Assembly: GCF_030247195.1 (NCBI RefSeq)
Contig: NW_026683321.1
Coordinates: 1-64,000, forward strand
Direction: 5' to 3'
From: Topomyia yanbarensis
Lineage: Eukaryota; Arthropoda; Insecta; Diptera; Culicidae
Length of the DNA: 64,000 bases
Of this stretch, positions 1 to 9,429 are shown in pieces. Numbering within the stretch: the first letter of the stretch is position 1; each line of letters begins with the position of its first letter. The notes under the pieces are model-generated. The model searched no databases, was not told the origin of the DNA, and worked only from the letters and a program-made list of their open reading frames with translations. The translations under genes were made by a program, and so were the position numbers.

Positions 1-189
1 ACTCGGACTGCCTTCATCAGGAAAATTCATGTACTGTGACTCCTCGAGCAGGCAGAGATTTCTCCAGACGATTGCATAATAAGACTCAGATGCGGATCGG
101 CAACACACCGAGTTGCGCGTGTGATGTAGATCTCGTGTAAGTCGACTTATTCGACAGAGATATTTTGTGTCAACTTGAAGTTGTATCAA
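1..189. other. Probable 3' flank of the adjoining LINE fragment
   Basis: No open frame or RNA gene is visible. On the minus strand this lies downstream of the stop of the LINE fragment ending near 190, so it may be LINE 3' untranslated sequence cut off by the window edge. No poly(A) or short-repeat tail is seen, so the element end is not located. Confidence 0.3.
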
Positions 190-812
190 ACCATCGATGG
201 TGTACGGGAGAGGCGAAGGGGGGCAATTCTGATAATGATAAGAAAAAGAAAAGGTGCTGCTGAGGCTGTATATTGATTGTTTAGTAAGAAGGTATATACG
301 AGCACGTATAGAGCAGATCGCGGCTTGCCAGTACATCTCGAAGCGGGACATTGGGTGATCTTCTCGGGCCCAAAGGAAATCCCCTAGTTGAGATCTGGCA
401 AAACAGTATTCAGTGCATGCCCAGACAATATGTTCGATATCGTGATAACCGTTGCCACAAGCGCAGTTACCGCTATTTGCGAACCCAGTACGTCGGAGAT
501 GAGCGTCTAGCGTGTAGTGATTGGACATGAGCCGTAACATCACACGAATGAAATCCCGATCCACATCCATTCCTCTAAACCAAGGTTTCGTCGATAGATG
601 ATAGAATGTAGCCATCGTCCTAGCTCTCCATTGCTCCAAGATGTCTGCCAACTTTCTAGCGTCATCTGAAGTTAGATATTGAAAAAAAATATTGAAGCAG
701 ATTGGGCTTTCGTAGATGTCACCTTCTAAAGTGCCAGCTAAAGCTAAAGAGTCCGCTTATCCATTACCTGCGATTGAGCAATGCGAGAGAACCCAAACTA
801 TCTCGGTGTCTG
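190..812 (-). pseudogene. I-clade LINE ORF2 C-terminus (RNase H end and zinc-binding tail), decayed
   Basis: Read on the minus strand this is the end of an I-superfamily LINE polyprotein. It begins in the RNase H domain at the conserved WVxSHCSIxGN motif, where one in-frame stop follows GNG in place of the usual GNEKAD. It then runs through the long C-terminal linker to a Cys/His cluster (CACGNGYHDIEHIVW) of the kind found after RNase H in these elements. The RT and endonuclease parts are missing. A related copy of the same C-terminus lies at about 32.47-33.2 kb (shared TLDAH, CxCGxG and DIEH motifs). The fragment is non-functional: truncated and with a stop. Confidence 0.7.
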
Positions 813-1100
813 GTTCGGCTCTAACGGTACCTGGGAATGTCACATTAGGTATCTGAAACAGAAGTTCCAACAAAGGACCAACTTTCTTCTCACAATAACA
901 GGAACATCGTGGGGTGCCCACCCAGGACATTTGATCAGGCTGTGCCAAACAACGATATTGTTGGCGATATTGTTATTGTGCTTTGGGCTGCATGCGCTCG
1001 AACCATACGATGAGTCTAGAAGTGCTGGCGTGCGCCCTTCCGCTGAAAAATCGATTTTAGGACCTCGCATATCGATTGGCAATTGAAAATTTAGAGACAA
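781..1100 (+). pseudogene. I-clade LINE reverse transcriptase thumb fragment, opposite strand
   Basis: The plus strand encodes about 100 residues resembling the segment just after the RT palm of I-clade LINEs: YLGVWF near the start, then a basic stretch, TITGTSWGAHP and LIRLCQTTIL. In intact elements this lies upstream of RNase H on the same strand. Here it abuts an RNase H fragment on the other strand, joined near 805-812. The reading continues as a weak match (GVRPSAEKS) and then stops near 1085. Start and stop are not biological. It is a rearranged remnant. Confidence 0.6.
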
Positions 1101-1379
1101 CCGTGTCAATCTCTTGCATGCTTCTGATTCAACTGTATTCTTCGTACCATTCACGAAGGATTATACCATATTGACTTTTGTGAATGTTTTCTATAGCGTC
1201 TTCTCAATCGGAATTGGTCTCATTTCATATGTTGGCACTATCCACAACTACCATAATCATCACCCAAAAAATCGACATCTACTCTCGTCTTCATTCAAAT
1301 TAACACAAATCCAACCTGACTTCACGTTATCGTTTGTAATCGCCTCGCGGTTCCTTTAATTTGAACTGACTATGAAACA
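1101..1379. other. Unassigned sequence
   Basis: The short frames here have no recognisable motif. The first bases may be further decayed LINE sequence from the preceding fragment. Confidence 0.3.
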
Positions 1380-1965
1380 AACTGGAAATATGTTGTTTCC
1401 CATCCGAAGGCTCGCCTCTGTGCAACGAGAGCGACCGACCGAACCGACACCGTCCGGCAACAGGCAGAATCTATGTAACGTCCGCGTCGTGGTGCGTCAT
1501 TGAAACGCGCAAATGTAAAATGTATTTATTTTAATTAAAATTTGTTAAAACAACACACAACAAGACCGATTCATTAGTCGAGCGAGCGCGAATCCCAGTA
1601 GAGCTCTGTCTGTTTGCTAGCTGGCCGGCCTGGCCTGGCCTGGCCTGGCCTGGCAGTGCGTTTCTTTGCTTGCATTCATTGCACACACCATGGATGGCCG
1701 GAGGGACGTCATATGGTATGATGAGTGCCACCGTCCGTCGCGCTGCCGCGGCTGCTACTACTGCTGCTGCGGGTCTCCTTCTCTGGTGAGCGACTGTTTT
1801 AGGGCTCGGCGCGTCATAAATATTGATGAACGGAGCAATGAATGGACGTGGACGGCTACTGGTTTTAACTCCCGACTGGTAAGTTTTGTTTTTTTTTCGC
1901 TTATTTTTGTATTTCGGTGCATTACTCAAAGATCCCGCGTAGTGCCGCTGGTAAATGCACTTTAG
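1380..1965. other. GC-rich island, possible non-coding exon or regulatory DNA
   Basis: Base composition rises clearly against the AT-rich surroundings, with CpG-containing segments and short GCT/CTG runs near 1740-1780. Two donor-like strings occur: GGTGAGCG near 1784 and GGTAAGTTTTG near 1879. The frames on both strands are low-complexity (alanine/arginine runs) and not recognisable. It could be a 5' untranslated exon or a promoter region of a host gene outside the window, but nothing proves transcription. Confidence 0.2.
1627..1654. repeat. (GGCCT)n minisatellite
   Basis: Five uninterrupted GGCCT units followed by a partial unit. Confidence 0.9.
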
Positions 1966-2862
1966 CTTCTCAAGTTATTCAATTAATACACTTTATTTGA
2001 CTTAATCATGCTGTGCGTGAGATGAATTATGATACTGATGAAGTCGATCTATGGGAAGATCAGTTCTGCACAGTTCGCGCCTTGGCCGGATGTCTCTATG
2101 GGTAGAGCAATTGCGCAATGGGGCATCAGTAAACTAGTGATTTAGCGTCATGTGTGAGAAATTGTTTAATTTCTGTATGAGAAAACAACTAGCGGTGGAC
2201 GGTGCTTGAGAGGTGTGACTAATTGTGCCTTCATTAGATAAATGCAATATGACTGGTTCTTGAGTTATGCTGAAATGAATTGATTGTTACATATGTTAGA
2301 AGATAGATGGGCCAGTAATAGTGGAACTGTGATGTACCATGTTTTCAAATCACCATTTCAAAATGTTATAAATTATTTAAAAAAAAACAAACTGTTTGCT
2401 TTTTCATTTTCATTTTTATTTATTTTAATTTTTCATCAACGTAGAAGGTTGACTGAAAATTATTAATTTAACATGCTTGCACATATTTATTATTAATGTG
2501 TCCTTATTTATTGTCCTGTCCACAGTATGCGGATAGCAGTGTTGGCCCAATGTTGCAAACCTTCAGGGGCGTTGAAATCATGATCTACTTTATAAAATAA
2601 ATGGAAAAAATGATTTTTACAGCAGCCGAATTCCAAACGTATAAGAAATCGATCAAAAATGTCTTCAAGAAATGAAATTCTATGAAAGTCTTTTTTTTTC
2701 AAAAATTTCTCTTCTCTTCCCATCGAATTCCAAAAATTCAAAGAGAAAGAGAAAATAAAAACTTTAAGCAAAGAAAAAATGTAGTTCAACTATCCTCCAC
2801 CATGTCTTTCATAGTAATTAGGCTGCGCACGCTAACGAAGTCGACATAAAAATTTTGAGGTT
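1966..2862. other. Unassigned AT-rich sequence
   Basis: Homopolymer-rich DNA with no supported gene. The frames at 2284-2466 and 2508-2789 are phenylalanine/lysine-rich translations of AT-rich DNA. Confidence 0.4.
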
Positions 2863-2921
2863 GTAAACACGGCTCACAGTAAAAGTCTATTTAATAGACT
2901 TTTACTGTGAGCCGTGTTTAC
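2863..2921. repeat. Perfect 59-bp palindrome
   Basis: Two 29-base arms are exact reverse complements around the single base at 2892. The outer sequence GTAAACACGGCTCACAGTA reappears in part at 2952-2975 (TAAACATGGCTCACAGTAAA), so the hairpin contains a locally repeated module. It could be a minimal foldback element or the fused ends of one; no target duplication is evident. Confidence 0.95.
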
Positions 2922-3153
2922 ATGCATTGCTTCACAGATTAATGGCAATGTTGGTAAACATGGCTCACAGTAAACTTCAGCAACTGTCGAAAATAGCATG
3001 AAACATCAGCATCAGTGTCAAAACAAACGAAAACCACTGAAAACAAATTATAACATTTTTTAAGATCCAACGACTTTTTTGAAAAAATGATTCGAAAATC
3101 GAAAGTTTTATTGCAATTCCCAATGATTGCAAAAAAAATTTCCCATCGAACTG

Positions 3154-3703
3154 GGCTTGGGAGCAGAACAAATAAAAAGATGGCAGGGATTTGGGGTTCC
3201 AACTGAATCACCGTGAAGAAATTTTCGAAAAAAATTGGAACGGGACTTAAGAGATTAAAATCAAAGTTTTGTGAAACTTAGGAAAATAACATCTTTCAGG
3301 TGAAAATCGACATTTTTTATCGAATTTTTCCAAAGAACTAGGCTTGGGAGCAGTACAAATAAAAAGATGGCAGGGATTTACGGCCCCAACTAAATCATCA
3401 AAAATGGAACGGGACTTCACAGTTTAAAACCAAAGTTTGGAGAAATTTAAAAAAAAAATAACATTTTTTAGGTGAAAAAGTATATTTTTGATCGAATTTT
3501 CCCAACGAACCGAGCTTGGGAGCAGAACAAATAAAAAGATGGCAGGGATTTAGGGTTCCAACTAAATCATCGTGAAGAAATTTTTGAAAAAAAAATGGAA
3601 CGGGACTTCACAGTTTAAAACTAAAGTTTAGTGAAATTTAGGAAAATAACATCTTTTAAGTGAAAATGGACATTTTTTATCGAATTTTCCCAACGAACAG
3701 GGG
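3154..3703. repeat. Three-copy tandem repeat, ~172-188-bp unit
   Basis: The anchor GCTTGGGAGCAG(A/T)ACAAATA recurs at 3154, 3342 and 3514. Each is followed by AAAAAGATGGCAGGGATTT, a stretch ending AACGGGACTT, and a segment ending TATCGAATTTT(T/C)CC. Unit spacings are 188 and 172 bases. The second unit lacks a short internal segment and accounts for the shorter spacing. It is satellite-like or the internal array of a non-autonomous element. Confidence 0.85.
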
Positions 3704-5277
3704 TTTCAATTTTCAATAGGCTGTTGTAGGCACACTTGTAGGTGGTTCGGAGGGTGCATTGGGTCCCTGTCGCTTGTTTAACTGGCACCGCACCCTCACA
3801 AGTTTCGCGCTTAGAATTTGCAATTGTTCCACTAAACCTACAATTTACGCTGAATCGGACCACTGCTAACGGCTAAATTCGAGCTTCGCTGAGCCCGAGA
3901 TGTAACAAACCGGTCGCTTCGAGTGTTGAGATCAAACTAGCTGACAACTGAATGGCTAGCGTCCAAAAGGGGGTGACCCACATTTCCGAAATTGATTTTT
4001 TGCAGTAATCCACGTTTACTGTCATTTGAGAAATTTGAAAATAAATTTTAGATTTTTCGCTATTAGCAGTCAAAGTTGACCATGGAGGCAACCCCAGTAC
4101 TACACTCAAAACGAATCTATGGGAGCATAAATGTATGTGTTTTTTCGTTCTCGAACTATGAGTGAAAAGCTTCCAAATGATTTGTTAGTGTACAACCAAC
4201 CTCACACTAGTGCAATACAATATCGTACCCCATAGCTACATGCTGTTGGCTAAACACAGTGCAGAGATAGCTTCAATAACACATACCATCGTCTCCATGC
4301 TGTCCCACTTGTGATCGCTGCAGCAATGATGAGAAGTTTATATAGCTCATTCGAACGACTACTCATCATGTGTTGTTATTGCCTAGTGTGTAAATAGGCG
4401 TTTTAACGAGTAGATGTTGGTCAGTTCCAATCCTTATGCTACCCGTTAATCTTTTTTTTTTCTTCTAGTAATTCTAGTAAGGTGTAGTTCCCAACACATA
4501 CACACAAACGGAATATTAATAACATCAGGAAAATGGTGAATGTCGCCATGGTACGGGTAACAAATAGGTGTTTTAGTGAACCTATGAATCTGATGGCCGG
4601 AATTTTACTTAGAAGATTTAGATCATGAGTTTTTTATAACAGCGGAGAGGGTAGGGATAGGGGTAATGGAAGAAGTAGAAGAAAGGGAATATTTTGTGAG
4701 TTTCGTAAGGAGCAATTTGATACGAAACCAAATACTAAGAAAGTCTCGTTGTGTATGAGTATTGCGCTTATCTCGAACTGTGCGCGAACAGCTCAATGTT
4801 CAAAAAGTATTGCTTTTGGGAATGAGATTGTGAGCGCAAAAACAGAAAATCTGACTGCGCCGTTTTGTGTGTAGCTGGCGTCCAAAAGATAGTAACCCTA
4901 CGTTGTGTCTTATGGAGATTCGAGTTTCTGTTTCATTTTCCGAGGTTTTAGGAAAAATAGCCGATCAATTCGCCATCAGTAAATGTCATGTTGTAGCTTA
5001 CCGCACTCCTTAACTCATAACTCCGGAACCAGAACTCCGATTTAAATAAAATCCGACAGTAGTTAATAAGGATACTATAGCTTCTGTTTAAGTCTGTGGA
5101 AATCGAGTCAGTTATCGCGAAGAAAGAGATCTGTAGTTAAATCAGGAACTTTGAAACTTCCTCGAAGCTTCCGGTTCCGTCGTAGCTGGACAAAGTGAGT
5201 TTAATTAGGCGTCAGTGAGCTATAATCACAACCCAAGGAATTTAGAGAGTATATTATAAATTTTTGCGTCATTTAGA
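3704..5277. other. Unassigned intergenic or decayed repeat sequence
   Basis: No supported gene. A block near 5008-5120 (CTCCGGAACCAGAACTCCGAT followed by AATAAAAT) is related to blocks near 8275 and 9250, so the DNA around the mariner insertion belongs to a dispersed repeat family. Confidence 0.4.
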
Positions 5278-5430
5278 TAAAGGGCGAACATGAAATTATC
5301 GCGACACATTCAACAGGGCATAACTTTTTTACCATTGGGTTAAAATCAACCGAATTTTGCACACTTTCTCATTGATGTGTATTGTTTACATGCTGTCAAA
5401 CTCGAAGTCGTGTTTTTCGATTCAACGAAA

Positions 5431-5769
5431 ATGGAAGTGAACCAACGCGAGTCGAGAGAACAAATTCTTTCCAAACACCTGGAATTTCCTGACCTGTCGC
5501 ACCGGCAGTTGGGAAAAATGTTGAACATTCACCATTCAACCGTCTCCAGAGTGTTGAAGCGGTTCCAGGAGCAGTTGACATTGGACCACGGCAAAGGAAC
5601 TGGAAGAAAACCGGGACCGGAGAACAAAAAGACGGAGGGAAAGGTGAAGCGGATGATTAAAGCAAATCCCAACGTCTCAAGCCGTGATTTGGCTAAAAAG
5701 ATCGGCATGTCGCAGAGCTACGTCCAGAATGCAAAGAAGAGAGCTGGACTACATACAGACAAGGTATAG
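5431..5769 (+). pseudogene. DD37E mariner transposase, N-terminal DNA-binding part
   Basis: About 112 residues starting MEVNQRESREQ. This start aligns with the start in copy 2 (58238). Residues about 10-50 form a helix-turn-helix (LSHRQLGKMLNIHHSTVSRVLKRF). A basic linker (GRKPGPENKK) and a second helix-turn-helix (SSRDLAKKIGMSQSYVQNA, about residues 80-100) follow. These bind the terminal repeats in Tc1/mariner transposases. A stop then falls in the position where copy 2 reads KVQNFPN. The DDE catalytic half is absent from this frame, so the protein could bind DNA at most. Confidence 0.85.
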
Positions 5770-5862
5770 AACTTCCCAAACCGCGATGAGCGGTAACAAT
5801 CGACGGCTAAAACTCGGGCACGGAAGCTCTACGAGAAGATGCTGACAAAATATGGCTGCTGT

Positions 5863-7254
5863 GTGGTTGTTGTTGTTGTTGTTGTTTATTAACGACACTT
5901 TACACCAAGGAAGGGTGCATTCGTGTCGGAAGAAAATATTTTACCTGTAAATTTTACAATGCAGTTTTCAGTTATGCAGTTACAAATCAAAATATACATT
6001 TATAGCAATTTAAATAGGTTAGTTTCCTTAAGGAATTTAACTATACTCTCCTCATTTTTCCTGTCGTTGCGCAGAGCCGCTCGCAGACTAGTCGACTCGA
6101 TGTCGTGCTTCCTTCTAACGTCGTCGTACTTTCTGCAGTGGAGGATCACATGGCGGACATCTACAACGATCCCACAGCAGTCGCACACTGGTGGTGAAGT
6201 TTTCTTTAGCAGAAAGTCGTGTGTTAGCCGGGTATGCCCTATTCGAAGCCGGGTAAGAACTCGCTGTTCGGCCGAATTCTCGCGGTCAGTCCACTTCACT
6301 GTGTCGAATTTAACTTCGCGAAGTTTTACTTCAGTGGACGCTAACCACCGACGGTACCATTGGTTTCGGATAGCTGTTTTTATGTGCTTGACGGCGTCTG
6401 CCCCCGGAACAGATATAGCTAATGGAGCAATGTTCCTCGCTTCTCCAGCGAGTCTGTCTGCCTCCTCGTTGCCACGGATGCCAGCGTGACCTGGAATCCA
6501 GCAAAGCTTGATTGAACGATTTCGTAACAGGTTTTCAATTTCCTGGATCCACGGGTGCTGGGATGTGCCGGCTTCGATTGCCGATAAACAGCTAGCCGAA
6601 TCGGACATTATTACTAAGTCGCTGACCGTGTTGAATGTTGTTAGCGCTGTTTTTATTGCGAATGCCTCTGCCGAGAAGACACTGCATTGCTGTGGAAGAC
6701 CAAGTGACTGTTGGAAGTGTTCTCCAAATACTCCGGCGCCTACTGCGGTATCGTCTTTTGAGCCATCAGTGTAGACGATTGTTGAACGGCTGAGATGGTT
6801 TGTCAGGAGCTCTTGAACAACTGGACGAACAATTCCCGAGGGGTCTCCAGCTTTTACGCGCTTCTTAATTTCCCAAAGGATCTGGGGCGTGCGATCGTAC
6901 CACTTTCGATCAGTTAGTCGCGTTCGGGTGTAGATGTTTGGGAGAGGAGTTTCGACTATATCTGTCAAACTTTCGGAAACTCGGCAAACCAGGGGGAGGT
7001 CAGCATTCTCTCTGCTGTTTCCCAACATTCTGATGGCTAATTGGGCTACAGTTTGGAGAATCAGAAGATCTAACGGTAAAGTACCTGCTTCAGCCATAAT
7101 GGCTATGATCGGACTGGTGACGTATGCTCCAGATGCATATCTGATCATCTTGTTGTATGCGGGTGCCAGGGTTTTGATGACAGCATCTCCACCCCTACTA
7201 ACGAGTCCTATGCCATACAACAGTCGCGAAGTAATAATTGCGGATCCAATTTGC
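5863..7254 (-). mobile_element. 5'-truncated I-superfamily LINE inserted in the mariner
   Basis: A minus-strand LINE whose 3' tail is seen on the plus strand as a (TTG)n run at 5863-5886, that is (CAA)n in the sense direction. Its 3' UTR spans about 5887-5999. The body is an uninterrupted frame covering the RT thumb, RNase H and C-terminal zinc motif. It is truncated at about 7254, which is typical of incomplete target-primed reverse transcription. The junction on that side abuts mariner sequence (AAAAGACGGGGGG). No ordinary short target duplication is visible because ~230 bp of mariner is present on both sides. Confidence 0.85.
6000..7220 (-). CDS. LINE ORF2 C-terminal half with intact RNase H
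   Basis: A 406-residue open frame, unusually intact for this window. Residues 1-60 match the RT thumb. The RNase H domain spans about 146-262 with all four acidic residues visible: D152 in YTDGS, E185 in SAEAF, D207 in SDSAS and D255 in NEEADRLA. WIPGHAGIRG precedes the last. The C-terminal region carries a CxCC...HxxxxHC-type cluster near residues 350-367. RNase H in these LINEs degrades the RNA of the RNA-DNA hybrid during insertion. The methionine used as start is internal to ORF2; the real start, endonuclease and RT palm are lost by 5' truncation. I cannot separate I, Loner and related clades from this region alone. Confidence 0.85.
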   Translation of the reverse strand: MYGIGLVSRGGDAVIKTLAPAYNKMIRYASGAYVTSPIIAIMAEAGTLPLDLLILQTVAQLAIRMLGNSRENADLPLVCRVSESLTDIVETPLPNIYTRTRLTDRKWYDRTPQILWEIKKRVKAGDPSGIVRPVVQELLTNHLSRSTIVYTDGSKDDTAVGAGVFGEHFQQSLGLPQQCSVFSAEAFAIKTALTTFNTVSDLVIMSDSASCLSAIEAGTSQHPWIQEIENLLRNRSIKLCWIPGHAGIRGNEEADRLAGEARNIAPLAISVPGADAVKHIKTAIRNQWYRRWLASTEVKLREVKFDTVKWTDRENSAEQRVLTRLRIGHTRLTHDFLLKKTSPPVCDCCGIVVDVRHVILHCRKYDDVRRKHDIESTSLRAALRNDRKNEESIVKFLKETNLFKLL

Positions 7255-8000
7255 AGTAAAGATGAGCGTTGACCAAAAGACGGGGGGAAAGGTGAAGCGG
7301 ATGATTAGTGCGAATCCCAACGTCTCAAGCCGTGATTTGGCTAAAAAGATCGGCATGTCGCAGAGCTACGTCCAGAATGCAAAGACGAGAGCTGAACTAC
7401 ATACATACAAGGTACAGAACTTCCCAAACCGCGATGAGCGGCTACAATCGACGGCTAAAACTCGGGCACGGAAGCTCTATGAGAAAATGCTGACAAAATA
7501 TGGCTGCTGTGTGATGGACGACGAAACGTATATAAAAGCCGATTTTAAGCAAATTCCGGGGTTAGAGTTTTTCACCGGCAAGAAAAAGTTCTATGTGGAC
7601 GACAAATTTAAGAAGAAGAAAATGTCGAAGTTCGCCTCCAAATATCTCATTTGGCAGGCCATCTGCTCTTGCGGACTAAGGAGTGAGCCTTTCGTGACAA
7701 AGGGCACAGTAAATGGCGAGATCTACAAATCTGAGTGCCTCGAGAAGCGCCTTGCAGCAGCACGACGAAGCTCCGCTATTTTGGCCAGATTTGGCATCAT
7801 GCCACTATTCAAAAATTGTCCTGGAGTGGTATGAGGCCAATACTGTCCATTTTGTTCCAAAGGACATGAATCCGCCTAACTGTCCGGAGCTGCGCCCGGT
7901 GGAGCAGTACTGGGCAATGATGAAGCGGGAACTTCGGAAGAGCAAGAAGACAGTCAAAGACGAGAAGGACATGTTAAGAAAATTGAAAAAAAACTGAGAA
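7252..8000 (+). pseudogene. DD37E mariner transposase, catalytic part with a frameshift
   Basis: The frame resumes in the second helix-turn-helix (repeating residues already present upstream at 5630-5862) and continues into the DDE domain. The first aspartate lies in CCVMDDETY (near 7510-7530). Relative to copy 2 an 11-base deletion near 7755 shifts the frame. The next frame holds FWPDLASCHYS (second D) and PPNCPELRPVEQYW (E), with 37 residues between D and E. The end is lysine-rich, with a stop near 7996. The upstream repeated block matches copy 2 almost exactly rather than the left piece of this element. Confidence 0.85.
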
Positions 8001-8215
8001 ACTGGTACCGGATGACACTGTAAAGACTTTGATGGAGGGCATCAAGCAAAAATGCGTTCAATTTTATACTCAAGGCTCCATCGATTAACTGTTCTTTTGA
8101 TTTTTGAAGTAAATATATGTATAAAACTACCCTAAACTTTTGGTTTGATTTTAAACATTATAAGAAAATTGGCATGACATTTTCGGTGTCACAATAATTT
8201 CGTGTTCGCCCTTTA

Positions 8216-9429
8216 GCACGGTGTTACCGGTATATATGGGAATCTGGTTTGTAACCACACTCATCAACCCGTAACTCCGGAACCAGAGCTCCGATCAGAA
8301 TAAAATTCAATAGCAGCCTATGTCCTATTGTATCACATCTTTCATTTGAGTATAATACTATAAAAATCGGCCCAGTCAACTCTGAGCAAAATAAGTGAGA
8401 TTATTTGGCACATACACACATACTGACATTTTCCGATCTCGACGAACTGAGTCAAATAGTATAAGAAACTCGGCCCTCCAAAACCCTGTTAAAAATCAAA
8501 ATTCCGAGTGATAATCTTTCTACATGAGAAAGCCAAAAAAGGTGAAATATTAGTCCAAATAAGTCCCAATAAGTAGATTTTCGTAAAAAAAATCGGGATA
8601 ACATCAAAACTCAACGTTTCATGCATTTTGAAGATATATGTCATAAAAACTATGAATCCGATTTCTGAAATTTGCCCCCCACCGAAATAATTTTTTTTTG
8701 TTCCGGGTTATATGGGAATTTCATATGCGATTGGACGATTCAGTCTATGTTTGCAGAATCAAATAACCGATCCATACGAAATTTTATGACAGCTTATGGG
8801 GATAATATTTTTTTCATTTGGTGGAAATCGACCCAATCATTTTCGAGAAACTGGCGTGAGTTTGTTAATTTTGAAATTGGCTATTTTTCCCAGGACTGCC
8901 GGAACCCTTTATGGTGTTCAATAAGACTTCGAGATTTCGTAAAGAGGGGTGGGGGTAGTATGGATTGAGGGTGCAACCAACCGAATTTTATACCTTTATT
9001 TTAATACTTGGTTTTTGAAAATCAGTTCATCAGTCATCACACAATAATCGACGCGGTTTAAATTTTGGAATACGCACAAAAGCCGGAATTTGCGAAAGTG
9101 GACAAATAATTCAAAAAATCTTTGATTGGCCATCAGTGATCTAGTTCTGCAAATCGAAGTAATTGAAGGCCCATTTCAATGGGTTTTTAACCCCAGAGGT
9201 ATTACGATTGCGACGGTTTATATGGCAAATTCCAGTGTGACGTTACTAACTAACCACCAGTTCCAAAACCCAAAGTCCGATCAGAATAAAATTCAATAGC
9301 AGTCAATGGGAGTGTAGTATTCCTGTAGTATTCGAGAAAGAGCATGTTTTGGGTAAAAATTAACTCACAGATTTTGTTTTCAAAAATGGGCCATATTTCA
9401 AAACTTGTACAAAGTTAATATCTTCAAAA
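8216..9429. repeat. Dispersed repeat segments around the mariner
   Basis: No gene. Blocks near 8272-8360 and 9245-9330 share GTCCGATCAGAATAAAATTC-like wording (CTCCGATCAGAATAAAATTC in the first), and a weaker relative lies near 5008-5120. A GACGAACTGAGTCAAATAGT...ACTCGGCCCTCC block at 8448-8479 resembles the outer ends of the giant palindrome (13440-13480 and 21930-21965). These look like parts of non-coding inverted-repeat elements spread through the genome. Confidence 0.6.

Larger units (their letters stand above)
5278..8215 (+). mobile_element. DD37E Tc1/mariner element, copy 1, split by a LINE
   Basis: A Tc1/mariner-superfamily DNA transposon bounded by TA dinucleotides at 5278-5279 and 8214-8215. 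Its ~28-base inverted termini start AAGGGCGAACA and end TGTTCGCCCTT. The same termini bound copy 2 at 58.08-59.38 kb. The transposase is read on the plus strand but is cut after the helix-turn-helix region by a minus-strand LINE (about 5863-7254). The mariner then resumes ~230 bp upstream of where it was cut, so the two mariner pieces overlap. The left terminus has two changes from the right one. The element is inactive; D-to-E spacing of 37 residues places it with the ITmD37E group described from mosquitoes. Confidence 0.9.

Noticed and set aside
5923..7272. Plus-strand frames opposite the LINE RNase H frame
   Set aside because: Antisense shadows of an intact minus-strand protein with catalytic motifs.
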